DNA from: Oceanobacillus sojae
GTDB taxonomy: Bacteria; Bacillota; Bacilli; Bacillales; Amphibacillaceae
DNA: 64,000 bases
NCBI RefSeq assembly: GCF_900162665.1
Contig: NZ_LT727810.1
Location: 217,067-281,066 of the forward strand
Reading direction: 5' to 3'
The translations under genes and the position numbers were made by a program. The notes beneath the pieces were generated by a model. The model was not told where the DNA came from. It did no database searches and saw only the letters and a list, made by a program, of their open reading frames with translations. The stretch's first letter is position 1. Every line of letters begins with the position of its first letter. Below are positions 1-8,065 of this stretch, in pieces.

Positions 1-369
1 CTTTCCCTCATAGAGTTTCTAAAAGAGAATTTCTCAGGTGGATGGGTAAGAAATGTCCGTGAAACTTTAGAGAAATTTAAAGGTGAAGAACGCATCCTCT
101 TAGCGATAGACCATCATTCAAACATTGTGGGTTATTGTCAGCGTGCTATTGACGATTTGGAAGGGCATTTTGGCCCCTTTGGGGTGTCAGAAAAAATGCG
201 TGGGAAAAAAATAGGAAGTGTTTTGTTTTATGAAATGCTGTGGGACATGTACAGCAGAGGAATTTATCATGTCTGGCTTGCCTGGACAAATGGAGGTGCC
301 CAACGTTTTTACGATCGGGCTGGCATGAAAGTCATGAAACGACATGCAATAATAAAAAAGATTAAATAA
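1..369 (+). CDS. GNAT N-acetyltransferase, C-terminal part (truncated by window edge)
   Basis: The reading frame is open from base 1, so the N-terminus lies outside the window; 122 codons remain. The visible part carries the GNAT acetyl-CoA core: a beta strand (residues NIVGYC), then the pyrophosphate-loop region GVSEKMRGKKIGSVLFYEML, and the C-terminal strand and helix with NGGAQRFYDRAGMKVMKR, the usual place of the N/Y pair in GNAT folds. The substrate cannot be read. It lies 80 bases upstream of the deacetylase gene in the same direction and could be the preceding gene of that amino-sugar cluster, but a family link is only inference. Confidence 0.85.
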   Translation, partial: LSLIEFLKENFSGGWVRNVRETLEKFKGEERILLAIDHHSNIVGYCQRAIDDLEGHFGPFGVSEKMRGKKIGSVLFYEMLWDMYSRGIYHVWLAWTNGGAQRFYDRAGMKVMKRHAIIKKIK

Positions 370-449
370 AAGTTAACTACCTTATCACGCGGTTTTTAGC
401 AGGTTTCATTTGAATATTTTAAAAATAATATTGACTAGGAGGATTTAAA

Positions 450-1145
450 TTGAAGAAACAACATCATATTATGTCAATCGGAGCACATGCCTTGGACGCC
501 GAATTAATGGCGGGCCCAGTCTCCATTAAGTATACGAAAGAAGGTCATCAGGCTTCGTTCGTGCATATTACAAGGGGGGAAAGAGGAAATAAGAATAAAA
601 CACCAGAGGAATATGGAAGACAGTTGGAAGAGGAGATGCCTAAAGTTGCTGAAGCGATGGGAGCAAAATCAATTTGGACTGGCTACGTAGCCGGACAATT
701 ACCTCCCCAAGAAGAGATGGAAATGGACCTTTGTAAATTGTTTAGAGAAGAAAAACCAGATATTATCGTTACTCATTGGAGAGGGAGCCTTCACCCGCGT
801 CATGTCCTGACACATGATATGGTCCTGACAGCTGTGAAAATGGCGGGAAATCCAAATGTCAAAACAGAGCAAGAACCTCACCATGTGGAGCATGTATACT
901 TTGGAGAGAACTGTGAAGATTTAAACGGATTTCTTCCACAAATTTATGTAGATATTAAAGACACATTTGATCAATGGTTTGAAGCAGTTTCACATTATGA
1001 ATTATTTAGAGCAAATGAAGCGAACGTTCCATATCAAGATTATTACCGAACCATGGCAACAATGAGAGCAATAGAAGTTGGTAATAGAAATCTTTCTTCT
1101 AAAGCGTTTATGCTCGCGACAAGGAAACAAGACTATTTACATTAA
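450..1145 (+). CDS. PIG-L (LmbE-like) family deacetylase
   Basis: PIG-L proteins are zinc-dependent de-N-acetylases of GlcNAc-type substrates (MshB, BshB, chitobiose deacetylases). The N-terminal metal motif is present in variant form as GAHALDAEL (residues 11-19), where the usual form is AHPDDxE. His13, Asp16 and Glu18 are kept but the position of the general-base Asp is Leu15. The second metal motif appears as SLHPRHVLTHD. Length (231 residues) is normal. The TTG start is chosen because AGGAGG at 437-442 sits 7 bases upstream. The stop is 18 bases before the MupG-like gene, so the two are probably cotranscribed. Removing an acetyl group from an imported amino sugar is the likely role; activity is uncertain because of the missing Asp. 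Confidence 0.85.
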   Translation: MKKQHHIMSIGAHALDAELMAGPVSIKYTKEGHQASFVHITRGERGNKNKTPEEYGRQLEEEMPKVAEAMGAKSIWTGYVAGQLPPQEEMEMDLCKLFREEKPDIIVTHWRGSLHPRHVLTHDMVLTAVKMAGNPNVKTEQEPHHVEHVYFGENCEDLNGFLPQIYVDIKDTFDQWFEAVSHYELFRANEANVPYQDYYRTMATMRAIEVGNRNLSSKAFMLATRKQDYLH

Positions 1146-1163
1146 TAAGGTGGGAGGATTACA

Positions 1164-2237
1164 ATGATTGGCATTTCTGTTTATCTGTCAAAGGAAGACG
1201 AAGAATTTAATCAAAAGTGGATTGAAAAAGCAGCCCGAAATAGGTTTTCCTCCATTTTTACATCACTTCATATTCCAGAAGATGATACAAAGTCTTATAA
1301 AGAATTACTTTTTCATCTGGGCAGTGAAGCAAAAAAACACCAAATGGATTTATTTGCTGACATTTCCCCAAAATCATTTAAATATCTGGACATGGATATA
1401 AATAATGTGGATCAATTACTGGAATGGGGGATTACAGGCCTCCGGGTTGATTATGGTTTAAGTTTGGAAGAGATTGTTCAACTATCTAAAAAAATGAGAA
1501 TCTCTTTAAATGCAAGTACATTAACAGATGAGATCCTGGAAAAATTAATAAATAAAGGATTAAACGTAGATAATACGGAGGCAGCACACAACTTTTATCC
1601 TCGGCCGGAAACAGGATTATCAAGAGAATATTTTATCGAAAAGAATATATTATTGAAAAAATATCAAATAGGAATATCTGCCTTTGTTGCAGGTGACGGA
1701 GTAAAAAGAAAACCATTATATCAAGGATTGCCAACATTAGAAGAACATCGGGACATGTCACCGGTTCATGCCTGTTTGGATTTAAAGAAAAATGGTCTTG
1801 TCGATGAAGTTTATATTGGAGATCCATCCTTAGCGGATGAAACACTAGAAAAATTTTCTTTCCTTACAGATGGTATTATCCCAATTAGATATAGGGGGGA
1901 AATCAGGCCGGAATTTGCCGTTTTTCATACGTATTTAGAAAATGTTCAGATTAATCGTCGAGATCCAGCGAGGGACCTGGTCCGTTTTGGGAAATCTCGT
2001 ATTGATCTCCACGATAATGAAAATTTAAACCCGGCTCATACAACAGACCGTAAGAAGGGATCTATTACAATTGATAATAATAAGTATGGCCGATACGCAG
2101 GGGAAATCCAAATTACATTAACAGATCTGAAACAAGACGACAAAGTGAATGTAATCGGTGAAGTTATTCCGCAAGATATTCCACTGCTTGATTTTATCGA
2201 TGGAGGCAGTCAAATTTTACTACAAAAAGTAATGTAG
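1164..2237 (+). CDS. mupG: MupG/DUF871-family glycosidase (6-phospho-N-acetylmuramidase-like)
   Basis: The protein has the DUF871 architecture: an N-terminal TIM-barrel-like part (MIGISVYLS..., ADISP, GLRVDYG) and a smaller C-terminal beta domain. The best known member, S. aureus MupG, splits MurNAc-6-phosphate-GlcNAc after PTS uptake in cell-wall recycling. Length (357 residues) fits the family. GGGAGGA lies just upstream of the ATG. It is followed after 32 bases by PTS EIIB and EIIA genes, and a NagZ and an RpiR regulator come next, all consistent with handling a phosphorylated amino-sugar disaccharide. The exact substrate (muropeptide or other beta-linked phospho-disaccharide) is not proved by sequence. 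Confidence 0.8.
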   Translation: MIGISVYLSKEDEEFNQKWIEKAARNRFSSIFTSLHIPEDDTKSYKELLFHLGSEAKKHQMDLFADISPKSFKYLDMDINNVDQLLEWGITGLRVDYGLSLEEIVQLSKKMRISLNASTLTDEILEKLINKGLNVDNTEAAHNFYPRPETGLSREYFIEKNILLKKYQIGISAFVAGDGVKRKPLYQGLPTLEEHRDMSPVHACLDLKKNGLVDEVYIGDPSLADETLEKFSFLTDGIIPIRYRGEIRPEFAVFHTYLENVQINRRDPARDLVRFGKSRIDLHDNENLNPAHTTDRKKGSITIDNNKYGRYAGEIQITLTDLKQDDKVNVIGEVIPQDIPLLDFIDGGSQILLQKVM

Positions 2238-2269
2238 TAAGAATAAAAAAAGGGAGAGTGAAGGTTAAC

Positions 2270-2578
2270 GTGAATATTTTATTAGTTTGTAGTGCAGGTA
2301 TGTCAACGAGTTTATTAGTCACTAAAATGGAAAAAGCAGCTGAGGAACAGGGGAAAGATTATAAAATATGGGCTGTTCCTGAAGCAGAAGCAGCAAAACA
2401 TATTTCAAATGCTGATGTAGTTTTAATTGGACCACAAATGAGATTTTGGAGAAAAGACGCTGAAAAGATTGCTCAACCACAAAATATTCCTGTAGATGTT
2501 ATTGACACGGTAGCCTACGGGATGAACGATGGAACGGCAGTAATAGAATTTGCGGAAAAGCTTGTCAATAAGAAATGA
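2270..2578 (+). CDS. PTS lactose/cellobiose-family EIIB
   Basis: A soluble EIIB domain of about 102 residues that passes phosphate from EIIA to the incoming sugar. The P-loop begins NILLVCSAGMSTSLLV; the Cys in VCSAGMS is the phosphorylated residue. The C-terminal IGPQMRF and a VAYG motif are typical. A GTG at 2258 would give four more residues but it abuts the AAGGGAG ribosome binding site, so GTG at 2270 is preferred and matches the usual family start. The EIIA gene begins 9 bases after its stop. No EIIC permease gene is next to it. Confidence 0.9.
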   Translation: MNILLVCSAGMSTSLLVTKMEKAAEEQGKDYKIWAVPEAEAAKHISNADVVLIGPQMRFWRKDAEKIAQPQNIPVDVIDTVAYGMNDGTAVIEFAEKLVNKK

Positions 2579-2587
2579 GGCAAAAGA

Positions 2588-2908
2588 ATGGAAGAAATGG
2601 AATTATTATATATGCAAATCATTAGTAATGCAGGAACTGCAAGATCACTCATTATTGAAGGATTACAGAAAGCAAGAGAAGGGAACTTTGCAGAAGGTGA
2701 GTCAAAAATGGATGAAGCAAATCATTTTTTTATTGAAGCGCATAAAATTCATGGACAACTCATTCAAAAAGAAGCCCAAGGAGAAGAAGTTCCGTTTTCT
2801 TTATTATTCATGCATGCTGAAGACCAATTGATGAGTACGGAAACGATTAGGCATTTGTCAAAGGAAATGTTTTTCATGTATACAAAGATGCATGCAAATA
2901 ATAAATAA
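2588..2908 (+). CDS. PTS lactose/cellobiose-family EIIA
   Basis: A three-helix EIIA(Lac/Cel) protein of 106 residues that accepts phosphate from HPr. The conserved FMHAEDQLMS segment contains the phosphorylation His (His76) followed by the family's D-x-L-M. The N-terminal ISNAGTARSLI helix and the EANHFFIEAHKIH stretch are also typical. It belongs to the same operon as EIIB. A 12-bp inverted repeat follows at 2928-2965. Its EIIC partner must be encoded elsewhere, perhaps upstream of this window. Confidence 0.92.
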   Translation: MEEMELLYMQIISNAGTARSLIIEGLQKAREGNFAEGESKMDEANHFFIEAHKIHGQLIQKEAQGEEVPFSLLFMHAEDQLMSTETIRHLSKEMFFMYTKMHANNK

Positions 2909-2927
2909 GGGCAGTCATGTTAAAGTA

Positions 2928-2965
2928 AAGATTTGAAAAACCAAAATATTCTATTTTCAAATCTT
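2928..2965 (+). terminator. Inverted repeat after the EIIA gene, possible transcript end
   Basis: AAGATTTGAAAA at 2928-2939 pairs perfectly with TTTTCAAATCTT at 2954-2965, leaving a 14-base loop. No U-tract follows (ACCTCAAA), so it is either a weak terminator or an RNA-stability or processing hairpin. The 171 bases from there to the nagZ start hold no gene. Confidence 0.45.
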
Positions 2966-3136
2966 ACCTCAAATCATGTGCTTTAGACCTTTTGTATTAG
3001 TGAAAGGACTTTGAATTAATAAGAAAAGTTGTGTTCCTTCTCTAAGGCTCACAGCTTTTCTTATTATGAAACGATAATAATTTTACATTTATTGAAACAT
3101 GATTATAAAATCCGTGATGAAAGAGGTGTTTCCGGC

Positions 3137-4711
3137 TTGAATAAAGCAGCTGGTCAATTATTAATAGTTGGATTTGAAGGAAAGCAGATTACTCCTGAAG
3201 TGAAAGAATTAATTAATACCTATTATGTAGGAGGTATTATTTTATTCACTCGTAATATTGGTACCTCTGCTGAAGTATTAAATTTGACAACGAACTTGCA
3301 AAAAGAAGCTAAAAAAGCTGGTTATAAATACCCGCTATTGATATGCGTGGACCAGGAAAATGGGATTGTGCGCCGTTTGGGTGAAGGGACGACAATATTT
3401 CCTGGGGCAATGGCTCTGGGCGCTACGGATAACATTAGTAATGCATATGAAATTGGCTTTGCGACAGGGAAAGAATTACTTGGATTAGGGATAAATTGGA
3501 ATCTGGCTCCTGTTTTAGATATAAACAATAATCCTGAAAATCCAGTGATAGGTGTCCGCTCATTTGGCGAGTCAGCTGAAAAGGTGGCACAATTTGGAAG
3601 AGAGACAATAAGAGGAATGCAAGAGGCTGGTCTAATAACTACCTTGAAACATTTTCCGGGACATGGTGATACAGATGTTGATTCCCATCTAGATTTACCT
3701 GTAATATCACATGATCTACAAAGATTGGAAAAAGTAGAATTGAAGCCGTTTAAAGAGTGTATTGCAGCAGGTGCTGATACAATTATGACAGCACATATCT
3801 ATTTCCCTGCAATCGAATCAAAAGCAGGTTTGCCTGCAACGTTATCTAGAAAAGTTGTTACAGGATTACTAAGGGAAAAACTCCGTTATAACGGAGTAAT
3901 AACAACTGATTGTATGGAGATGGACGCTATCTCTCAAACAATTGGAACTGAAAAAGGGGCCGTTGCTGCTGTGAAGGCAGGAGTTGATTTCGTCATGATC
4001 TCACATACTTTTGAACGTCAAAAAGGTGCAGTAAAGGAGATTATAAACGCAATAGATTCTGGCGAGATTGATATGAATTATATAACAGATGCCAATAAAA
4101 GAATCCAAAGCTTAAAAGAAAAGTATCTTGATTGGGATAACGTGCAGCTTGATGACGCAAAAGTTCCCCCCATAGTAGGTGGTAATGAACATAAGGAGCT
4201 TGCCGCAGAAGTTTACCGGAATAGTACAACCATTGTTAAGAATGATGGTTTACTCCCATTAGATATAAACGATAAGGTTCTAGTTCTTTATCCCGAAAAC
4301 GATGAAATGGTGCGGGTAGAGGATCAAAGAAATATGGAATTTAATTTAGGAGAAGCAGTTCTCCGGTTTCATCCATTTGCTGATGTAGAACAATTGAATA
4401 ACACGATATCAATTGATGAAATCAATGAGTTGGTTAAGAAAGTAAAAAAATATGATTCTATTATTATAGGCACTTTATCCGTGGCAGCAGAAAGTAGTCA
4501 ATTAATGCTTATAAAAAAACTAATAGAAATTGGCGCCTATGTAGTGGTTGTGGCGATGAAAAATCCTTATGTTTTAAGGTATTTCCCAAAGGTGCCTGCT
4601 TATCTGAATACGTATGAATTTACTCCTTGTGCGTTGGAGACAGCCGCAAGTGCGATCTTTGGAAAGAAAGAAGTGAATGGGAAACTACCAATTACAATTC
4701 AGAATCAGTAA
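3137..4711 (+). CDS. nagZ: Beta-N-acetylhexosaminidase, glycoside hydrolase family 3 (NagZ type)
   Basis: GH3 NagZ enzymes remove terminal beta-GlcNAc from muropeptides and related sugars. The diagnostic KHFPGHGDTDVDSHLDLP loop is present, with the His/Asp dyad used as general acid/base. The nucleophile Asp is in VITTDCMEMDAI. CVDQENG and GGIILFTRN are also typical. The protein has about 524 residues with an extra C-terminal domain, like the two-domain Bacillus form, but with no signal peptide, so it is cytoplasmic. TTG at 3137 is chosen over the open frame from 3029 because AAGAGGTG (3121-3128) precedes it and the homologous region starts there. With MupG, PTS proteins and an RpiR regulator nearby it points to intracellular amino-sugar disaccharide breakdown. 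Confidence 0.92.
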   Translation: MNKAAGQLLIVGFEGKQITPEVKELINTYYVGGIILFTRNIGTSAEVLNLTTNLQKEAKKAGYKYPLLICVDQENGIVRRLGEGTTIFPGAMALGATDNISNAYEIGFATGKELLGLGINWNLAPVLDINNNPENPVIGVRSFGESAEKVAQFGRETIRGMQEAGLITTLKHFPGHGDTDVDSHLDLPVISHDLQRLEKVELKPFKECIAAGADTIMTAHIYFPAIESKAGLPATLSRKVVTGLLREKLRYNGVITTDCMEMDAISQTIGTEKGAVAAVKAGVDFVMISHTFERQKGAVKEIINAIDSGEIDMNYITDANKRIQSLKEKYLDWDNVQLDDAKVPPIVGGNEHKELAAEVYRNSTTIVKNDGLLPLDINDKVLVLYPENDEMVRVEDQRNMEFNLGEAVLRFHPFADVEQLNNTISIDEINELVKKVKKYDSIIIGTLSVAAESSQLMLIKKLIEIGAYVVVVAMKNPYVLRYFPKVPAYLNTYEFTPCALETAASAIFGKKEVNGKLPITIQNQ

Positions 4712-4996
4712 TCGCAGTTATTAAGAATAATTTAAAGTTTAGAAGAAATATATTAAGAGAGATTTAATTGATATCAGAAAAAATTTAACTATTGACCTGT
4801 ATACGTTTCGTAATAGCTAAAAAGGTTTCTTGATTTGACCAAAGGCTGTTGTTAAGCTCTCCCGGAATTGCTGGATTGCAGAATATGAATTATTCTTTTG
4901 ATATGGTGGGTGATTTTATATTATGGACCTGAAAATAAAAATCAAAAATATACAGCATTTGAAAATTGGAGACTATATAAGAAAAGAGTTGATAGT

Positions 4997-5899
4997 ATGG
5001 CTTATATGACTGGTGGTTTAATGAGAATTAAAGAAATGCTTTCCGGGCTATCACCATCTGGAAAGAAAATAGCAATATATATCTTAGAGAATCCGCAAGA
5101 AATCATTTCACTAACTGCGAACGATCTTGGAAAAAGAAGCGCAACAAGTGGAGCAGCTGTCATTCGATTATGCAAATCATTAAATTTAAAAGGGTTTCAT
5201 GAGTTAAAAATAAGAGTGGCAGGCGACCTGCAAAAAACAACTCAAGCAGGAATCCAAGATATTAAACCGAATGAGGGCACTATGTCTATTATCGAGAAAA
5301 TGACAAATAATAGTATTCAAACGATTCGGGAAACAGCGGAATTACTAAGTATTGATGAACTTGATCGGGCGGTCCATCTTTTAAAAAAAGCACGCAGAAT
5401 ACACTTTATTGGGGTAGGTGCATCAAGTATTATTGCACATGATGCTGAACAGAAGTTTTTAAGGATTAATAAAAATGCATATGCTTTTGAAGATATGCAC
5501 ATGGCCGCAACTCTTGTTGCAAATGCAGAAAAAAACGATGTAGTTGTTGGTATATCATTTTCCGGCGAAACAGAAGAAGTTGCGAATATCCTAGAGATTG
5601 CCCGTGAAAATGGCGCAGGTACAATTAGTTTAACAAGATATGGAAAATGGCCTGTTACAGAGCAGGCGAGTATTAATTTATACACGTCTGCGACTGGAGA
5701 ACCAACATTTAGAAGTGGTGCTATGTCATCAAGAATGTCCCAACTCCAGGTGATTGATATTTTATTTATGTGCGTAGCATCGCTGGAGTATGAGACATCA
5801 GTTAAACATTTGGCGGTAACAAAGGATGCAATTGAGACTTTGAAGTTAAACATGAATAAAACCGGTTTAAGTAAAAAGAAAGGGGAGTCTGATTCATAA
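4997..5899 (+). CDS. RpiR/MurR-family transcriptional regulator (HTH plus SIS domain)
   Basis: The N-terminal HTH_6 domain (LSPSGKKIAIYILENP...LTANDLGKRSATSGAAVIRLCKSLNLKGFHELK) is followed by a sugar-isomerase SIS domain with the phosphosugar loops FIGVGASSI and ISFSGETEE. Such proteins sense sugar phosphates, for example MurNAc-6P in MurR. It ends a same-strand cluster of amino-sugar genes, so it probably controls them. The start is uncertain: ATG 4997 or ATG 5021 (MRIKEML) are both better than the open frame from 4898. Length (about 300 or 292 residues) is normal. The 285 bases upstream hold no gene. Confidence 0.88.
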   Translation: MAYMTGGLMRIKEMLSGLSPSGKKIAIYILENPQEIISLTANDLGKRSATSGAAVIRLCKSLNLKGFHELKIRVAGDLQKTTQAGIQDIKPNEGTMSIIEKMTNNSIQTIRETAELLSIDELDRAVHLLKKARRIHFIGVGASSIIAHDAEQKFLRINKNAYAFEDMHMAATLVANAEKNDVVVGISFSGETEEVANILEIARENGAGTISLTRYGKWPVTEQASINLYTSATGEPTFRSGAMSSRMSQLQVIDILFMCVASLEYETSVKHLAVTKDAIETLKLNMNKTGLSKKKGESDS

Positions 5900-6149
5900 C
5901 ATAGAAGACTCGTCCGATATTGTAAAAAATAAGCGGAGGACCTATAGTTTTGGGTATTGATGGAGTGGATCAGAAGACGAGGGGTCCTTCATTTAAATAA
6001 AAAGAGAAGAATGATTCTGGAAGAAATGCCTGATGTATTCAAAATAAACATGGGAGATTTGCTTATTTAGGAAAGTAATCTTCTGCGGTGGAGGAAGAGG
6101 AAAAGATATCTTCACCGTACTTTTATAAGAGTTTTGGAGCCAATCCTAA

Positions 6150-6173
6150 ATTAACGAGTGAAGAATCGTTAAT
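6150..6173. repeat. Perfect 8-bp inverted repeat, possible operator or hairpin
   Basis: ATTAACGA (6150-6157) and TCGTTAAT (6166-6173) are separated by GTGAAGAA. It lies about 170 bases before the SDR gene. Binding-site function is inference. Confidence 0.4.
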
Positions 6174-6198
6174 ATGCTCATGAAAGTTATGTCTTCTG

Positions 6199-6226
6199 CA
6201 GCGTCTTTAAAAGAGTGCTGTTTTTT
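6199..6226 (+). terminator. Terminator-like hairpin upstream of the SDR gene
   Basis: CAGCGTCTTT (6199-6208) pairs with AAGAGTGCTG (6211-6220) using three G-U pairs and one mismatch, followed by TTTTTTATTT. It could end a transcript coming from the RpiR gene. Pairing is imperfect, so moderate support only. Confidence 0.4.
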
Positions 6227-6344
6227 ATTTAGAAAAAGATTTTCAGCTCTACAGTCATCAGTTCTTCTCGATAAAAACTGCGCATCCTTCTCCATACCAA
6301 TTCCACTATGATATATTAAATAAAAAAGAGAGGAGCGATAAACA

Positions 6345-7133
6345 ATGGATTTGAAATTAAAAAACAAAAAGGTGTTAGTTTTAGCTTCAAGCAAAGGGAT
6401 CGGCAGAGAAATTGCGAATAAGTATTCAGAAGAAGGAGCATCTGTCATTATTACCGGCAGAAATGAAGAGACCCTGAAGAAAACAGCAGATGAAATTTCA
6501 ACTCAGACAGGCGGTGAAGTAATTCCATTCGTTACAGATGTTTCGAAAAAGGAAGATATCAACCGTTTATTTGCATTTGTGAAAGAACACTTTGGCGTAC
6601 TTGATGTACTGGTAAGTAATGCAGGAGGACCGCCGGTTATTAATTTTGAAACCAGTGATGAGACAGCTTGGTATGATGCATTTGAACTGACTTTAATGAG
6701 CTCTGTACGGGCAATAAAAGAAGCAATTCCTTTAATGAAGGAAAATGGGCAAGGAAGAATTATATACATTGCATCGAGTTCTATTAAAGAACCGATCAGC
6801 GAGCTGCTGCTTTCCAATATATTTAGAAGCGGTGTACAGGTCCTTTGCAAATCACTGGCAGAAGATTATGCAAAGGACCAGATATTAATTAATATCGTCG
6901 GGCCGGGCAAAATCGATACAGATAGATTGCGGAGTCTTGATAAGAAAAATGCAGAGAAGAACCAGGTTGAACTGAAGGAATGGCAAAATAAAGTCCAGAC
7001 TTCTATTCCAATCGGCCGATATGGCACACCGGAGGAATTCGCAGAGGCCGCTGTCTTTTTAGGATCTTATCGAAATACGTATATTACTGGACAGACACTG
7101 TTGATTGATGGCGGGTTTGTTAAGTCTTATTAG
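6345..7133 (+). CDS. Atypical short-chain dehydrogenase/reductase (SDR)
   Basis: A 262-residue Rossmann-fold protein. The cofactor motif is VLVLASSKGIGREIA (T-G-x3-G-x-G replaced by S-S-x-G-x-G), and SNAGGPP corresponds to the NNAG motif. In the catalytic segment (IASSSIKEPISELLLSNIFRSGV) the expected Tyr-x3-Lys aligns with Ser-Asn-Ile-Phe-Arg, so both the active-site Tyr and Lys are missing. A BKR-like SDR subgroup with such replacements is known, so this may be a normal subgroup member whose chemistry is unclear. AGAGGAG precedes the ATG. A strong terminator follows, so it is transcribed alone. Confidence 0.85.
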   Translation: MDLKLKNKKVLVLASSKGIGREIANKYSEEGASVIITGRNEETLKKTADEISTQTGGEVIPFVTDVSKKEDINRLFAFVKEHFGVLDVLVSNAGGPPVINFETSDETAWYDAFELTLMSSVRAIKEAIPLMKENGQGRIIYIASSSIKEPISELLLSNIFRSGVQVLCKSLAEDYAKDQILINIVGPGKIDTDRLRSLDKKNAEKNQVELKEWQNKVQTSIPIGRYGTPEEFAEAAVFLGSYRNTYITGQTLLIDGGFVKSY

Positions 7134-7212
7134 ATTGGATAAGCTCTAAAAATAAACACTGGTGTTTTTAATACAGAATAAGTTGAATAAGAAATAGAAA
7201 ACGGTGTTAAGA

Positions 7213-7255
7213 AAGAGTGATAGATTCTTTATGGGAATCTGTTACTCTTCTTTTT
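7213..7255 (+). terminator. Intrinsic terminator of the SDR gene
   Basis: AAGAGTGATAGATTC (7213-7227) pairs with GAATCTGTTACTCTT (7235-7249) with two G-U pairs and a 7-base loop, then CTTTTT. Confidence 0.85.
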
Positions 7256-7276
7256 ATATTCTAATCCCTCAAAAAC

Positions 7277-7321
7277 CAAACTAAAAAAAATGTTGACAAA
7301 CTAAAAAAAATTAATTAGTAT
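7277..7321 (+). promoter_or_regulatory. Promoter with two 15-bp direct repeats, start of the hydantoinase-type operon
   Basis: TTGACA at 7293-7298 and TAGTAT at 7316-7321 are 17 bases apart. The 15-mer CAAACTAAAAAAAAT occurs twice, at 7277-7291 and 7297-7311, with a period of exactly 20 bases, one copy upstream of and one between the promoter elements. This is a plausible operator pair on one helix face, perhaps for the regulator encoded just downstream. Confidence 0.65.
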
Positions 7322-7357
7322 AACATTGTGAATATTCATAGATAGGAGCTCTTTAAA

Positions 7358-8017
7358 ATGGAACATATTAATGAGGAAATTGATTTTTTGACGTCGACCG
7401 TAAAAGGTATTGCTAAACAGTTTGGCAGTGATTGTGAAGTTGTGCTTCTTGATTTAACGCAGCACGAGAAATATGGAAGCGGTTTAATTGTCCGGATTGA
7501 AAATGGCCATGTTACAGGCAGGAAAGTGGGAGATACAGGAACGAATTTAGGATTGGAAGTTTTGAGAGGAACGGATCAGGAAGGTGATAAACATAACTAC
7601 CTGACAAAGACAAAAGACGGAAGAATGTTAAGATCAACTACAATGTATATCCGAAATAGTGAAGGAAAACCTATTGGATGTATATGTATTAATTTTGATA
7701 TCACAAGTTTGATGATGGCTGAAACATCTATTAAGGAGTTTACAGACCTAAATAAAATTAATACAGATGTAAAGGAAGTATTTGTGAATAACGTGAATGA
7801 TGTATTAGCCCTTTTAATTCAAGAAGCTCAAAATCATGTAGGAAAGCCAGTCGCACATATGAGCAAAGAGGATAAGATAAAGGGGATAAAATATCTGGAT
7901 GAAAAAGGTGCTTTTCTCATTCAAAAGTCAGGAGATAAAATCTGTGAGTACTATGGAATCTCCAAATACACACTCTACAACTATTTAGATACAGTGCGCA
8001 GCACGCAAGGAATATAA
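7358..8017 (+). CDS. YheO-like PAS/HTH transcriptional regulator
   Basis: A 219-residue protein with an N-terminal YheO-like PAS domain (FGSDCEVVLLDL...GHVTGRKVGDTGTNLGLEVLRG) and a C-terminal HTH_22 helix-turn-helix (MSKEDKIKGIKYLDEKGAFLIQKSGDKICEYYGISKYTLYNYLDTVR). Related proteins include DauR, which controls D-arginine use; others sit beside amino-acid or nucleobase operons. It is the first gene after a good promoter and is followed 48 bases later by ridA, so it is probably the autoregulated, ligand-sensing regulator of the operon. The ATG follows ATAGGAGC. Confidence 0.88.
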   Translation: MEHINEEIDFLTSTVKGIAKQFGSDCEVVLLDLTQHEKYGSGLIVRIENGHVTGRKVGDTGTNLGLEVLRGTDQEGDKHNYLTKTKDGRMLRSTTMYIRNSEGKPIGCICINFDITSLMMAETSIKEFTDLNKINTDVKEVFVNNVNDVLALLIQEAQNHVGKPVAHMSKEDKIKGIKYLDEKGAFLIQKSGDKICEYYGISKYTLYNYLDTVRSTQGI

Positions 8018-8065
8018 AAAGAAGTAACATGATTTGTTTCAAAATATAGTAAAGGGGAGATTATC

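Larger units (their letters stand above)
5900..6344. other. 445-base stretch without a convincing gene
   Basis: Between the RpiR regulator and the SDR. No ORF longer than about 20 codons with a ribosome binding site is convincing. A 17-codon frame starting TTG 5950 after GCGGAGG is seen but has no recognisable product. Two structures are listed separately: an inverted repeat at 6150-6173 and a terminator-like hairpin at 6199-6226. It may be a decayed gene or a long 3' untranslated region. Confidence 0.5.

Noticed and set aside
5317..5853. Long minus-strand ORF of 178 codons opposite the RpiR gene
   Set aside because: It is a shadow of the RpiR coding frame, without binding site or recognisable family.
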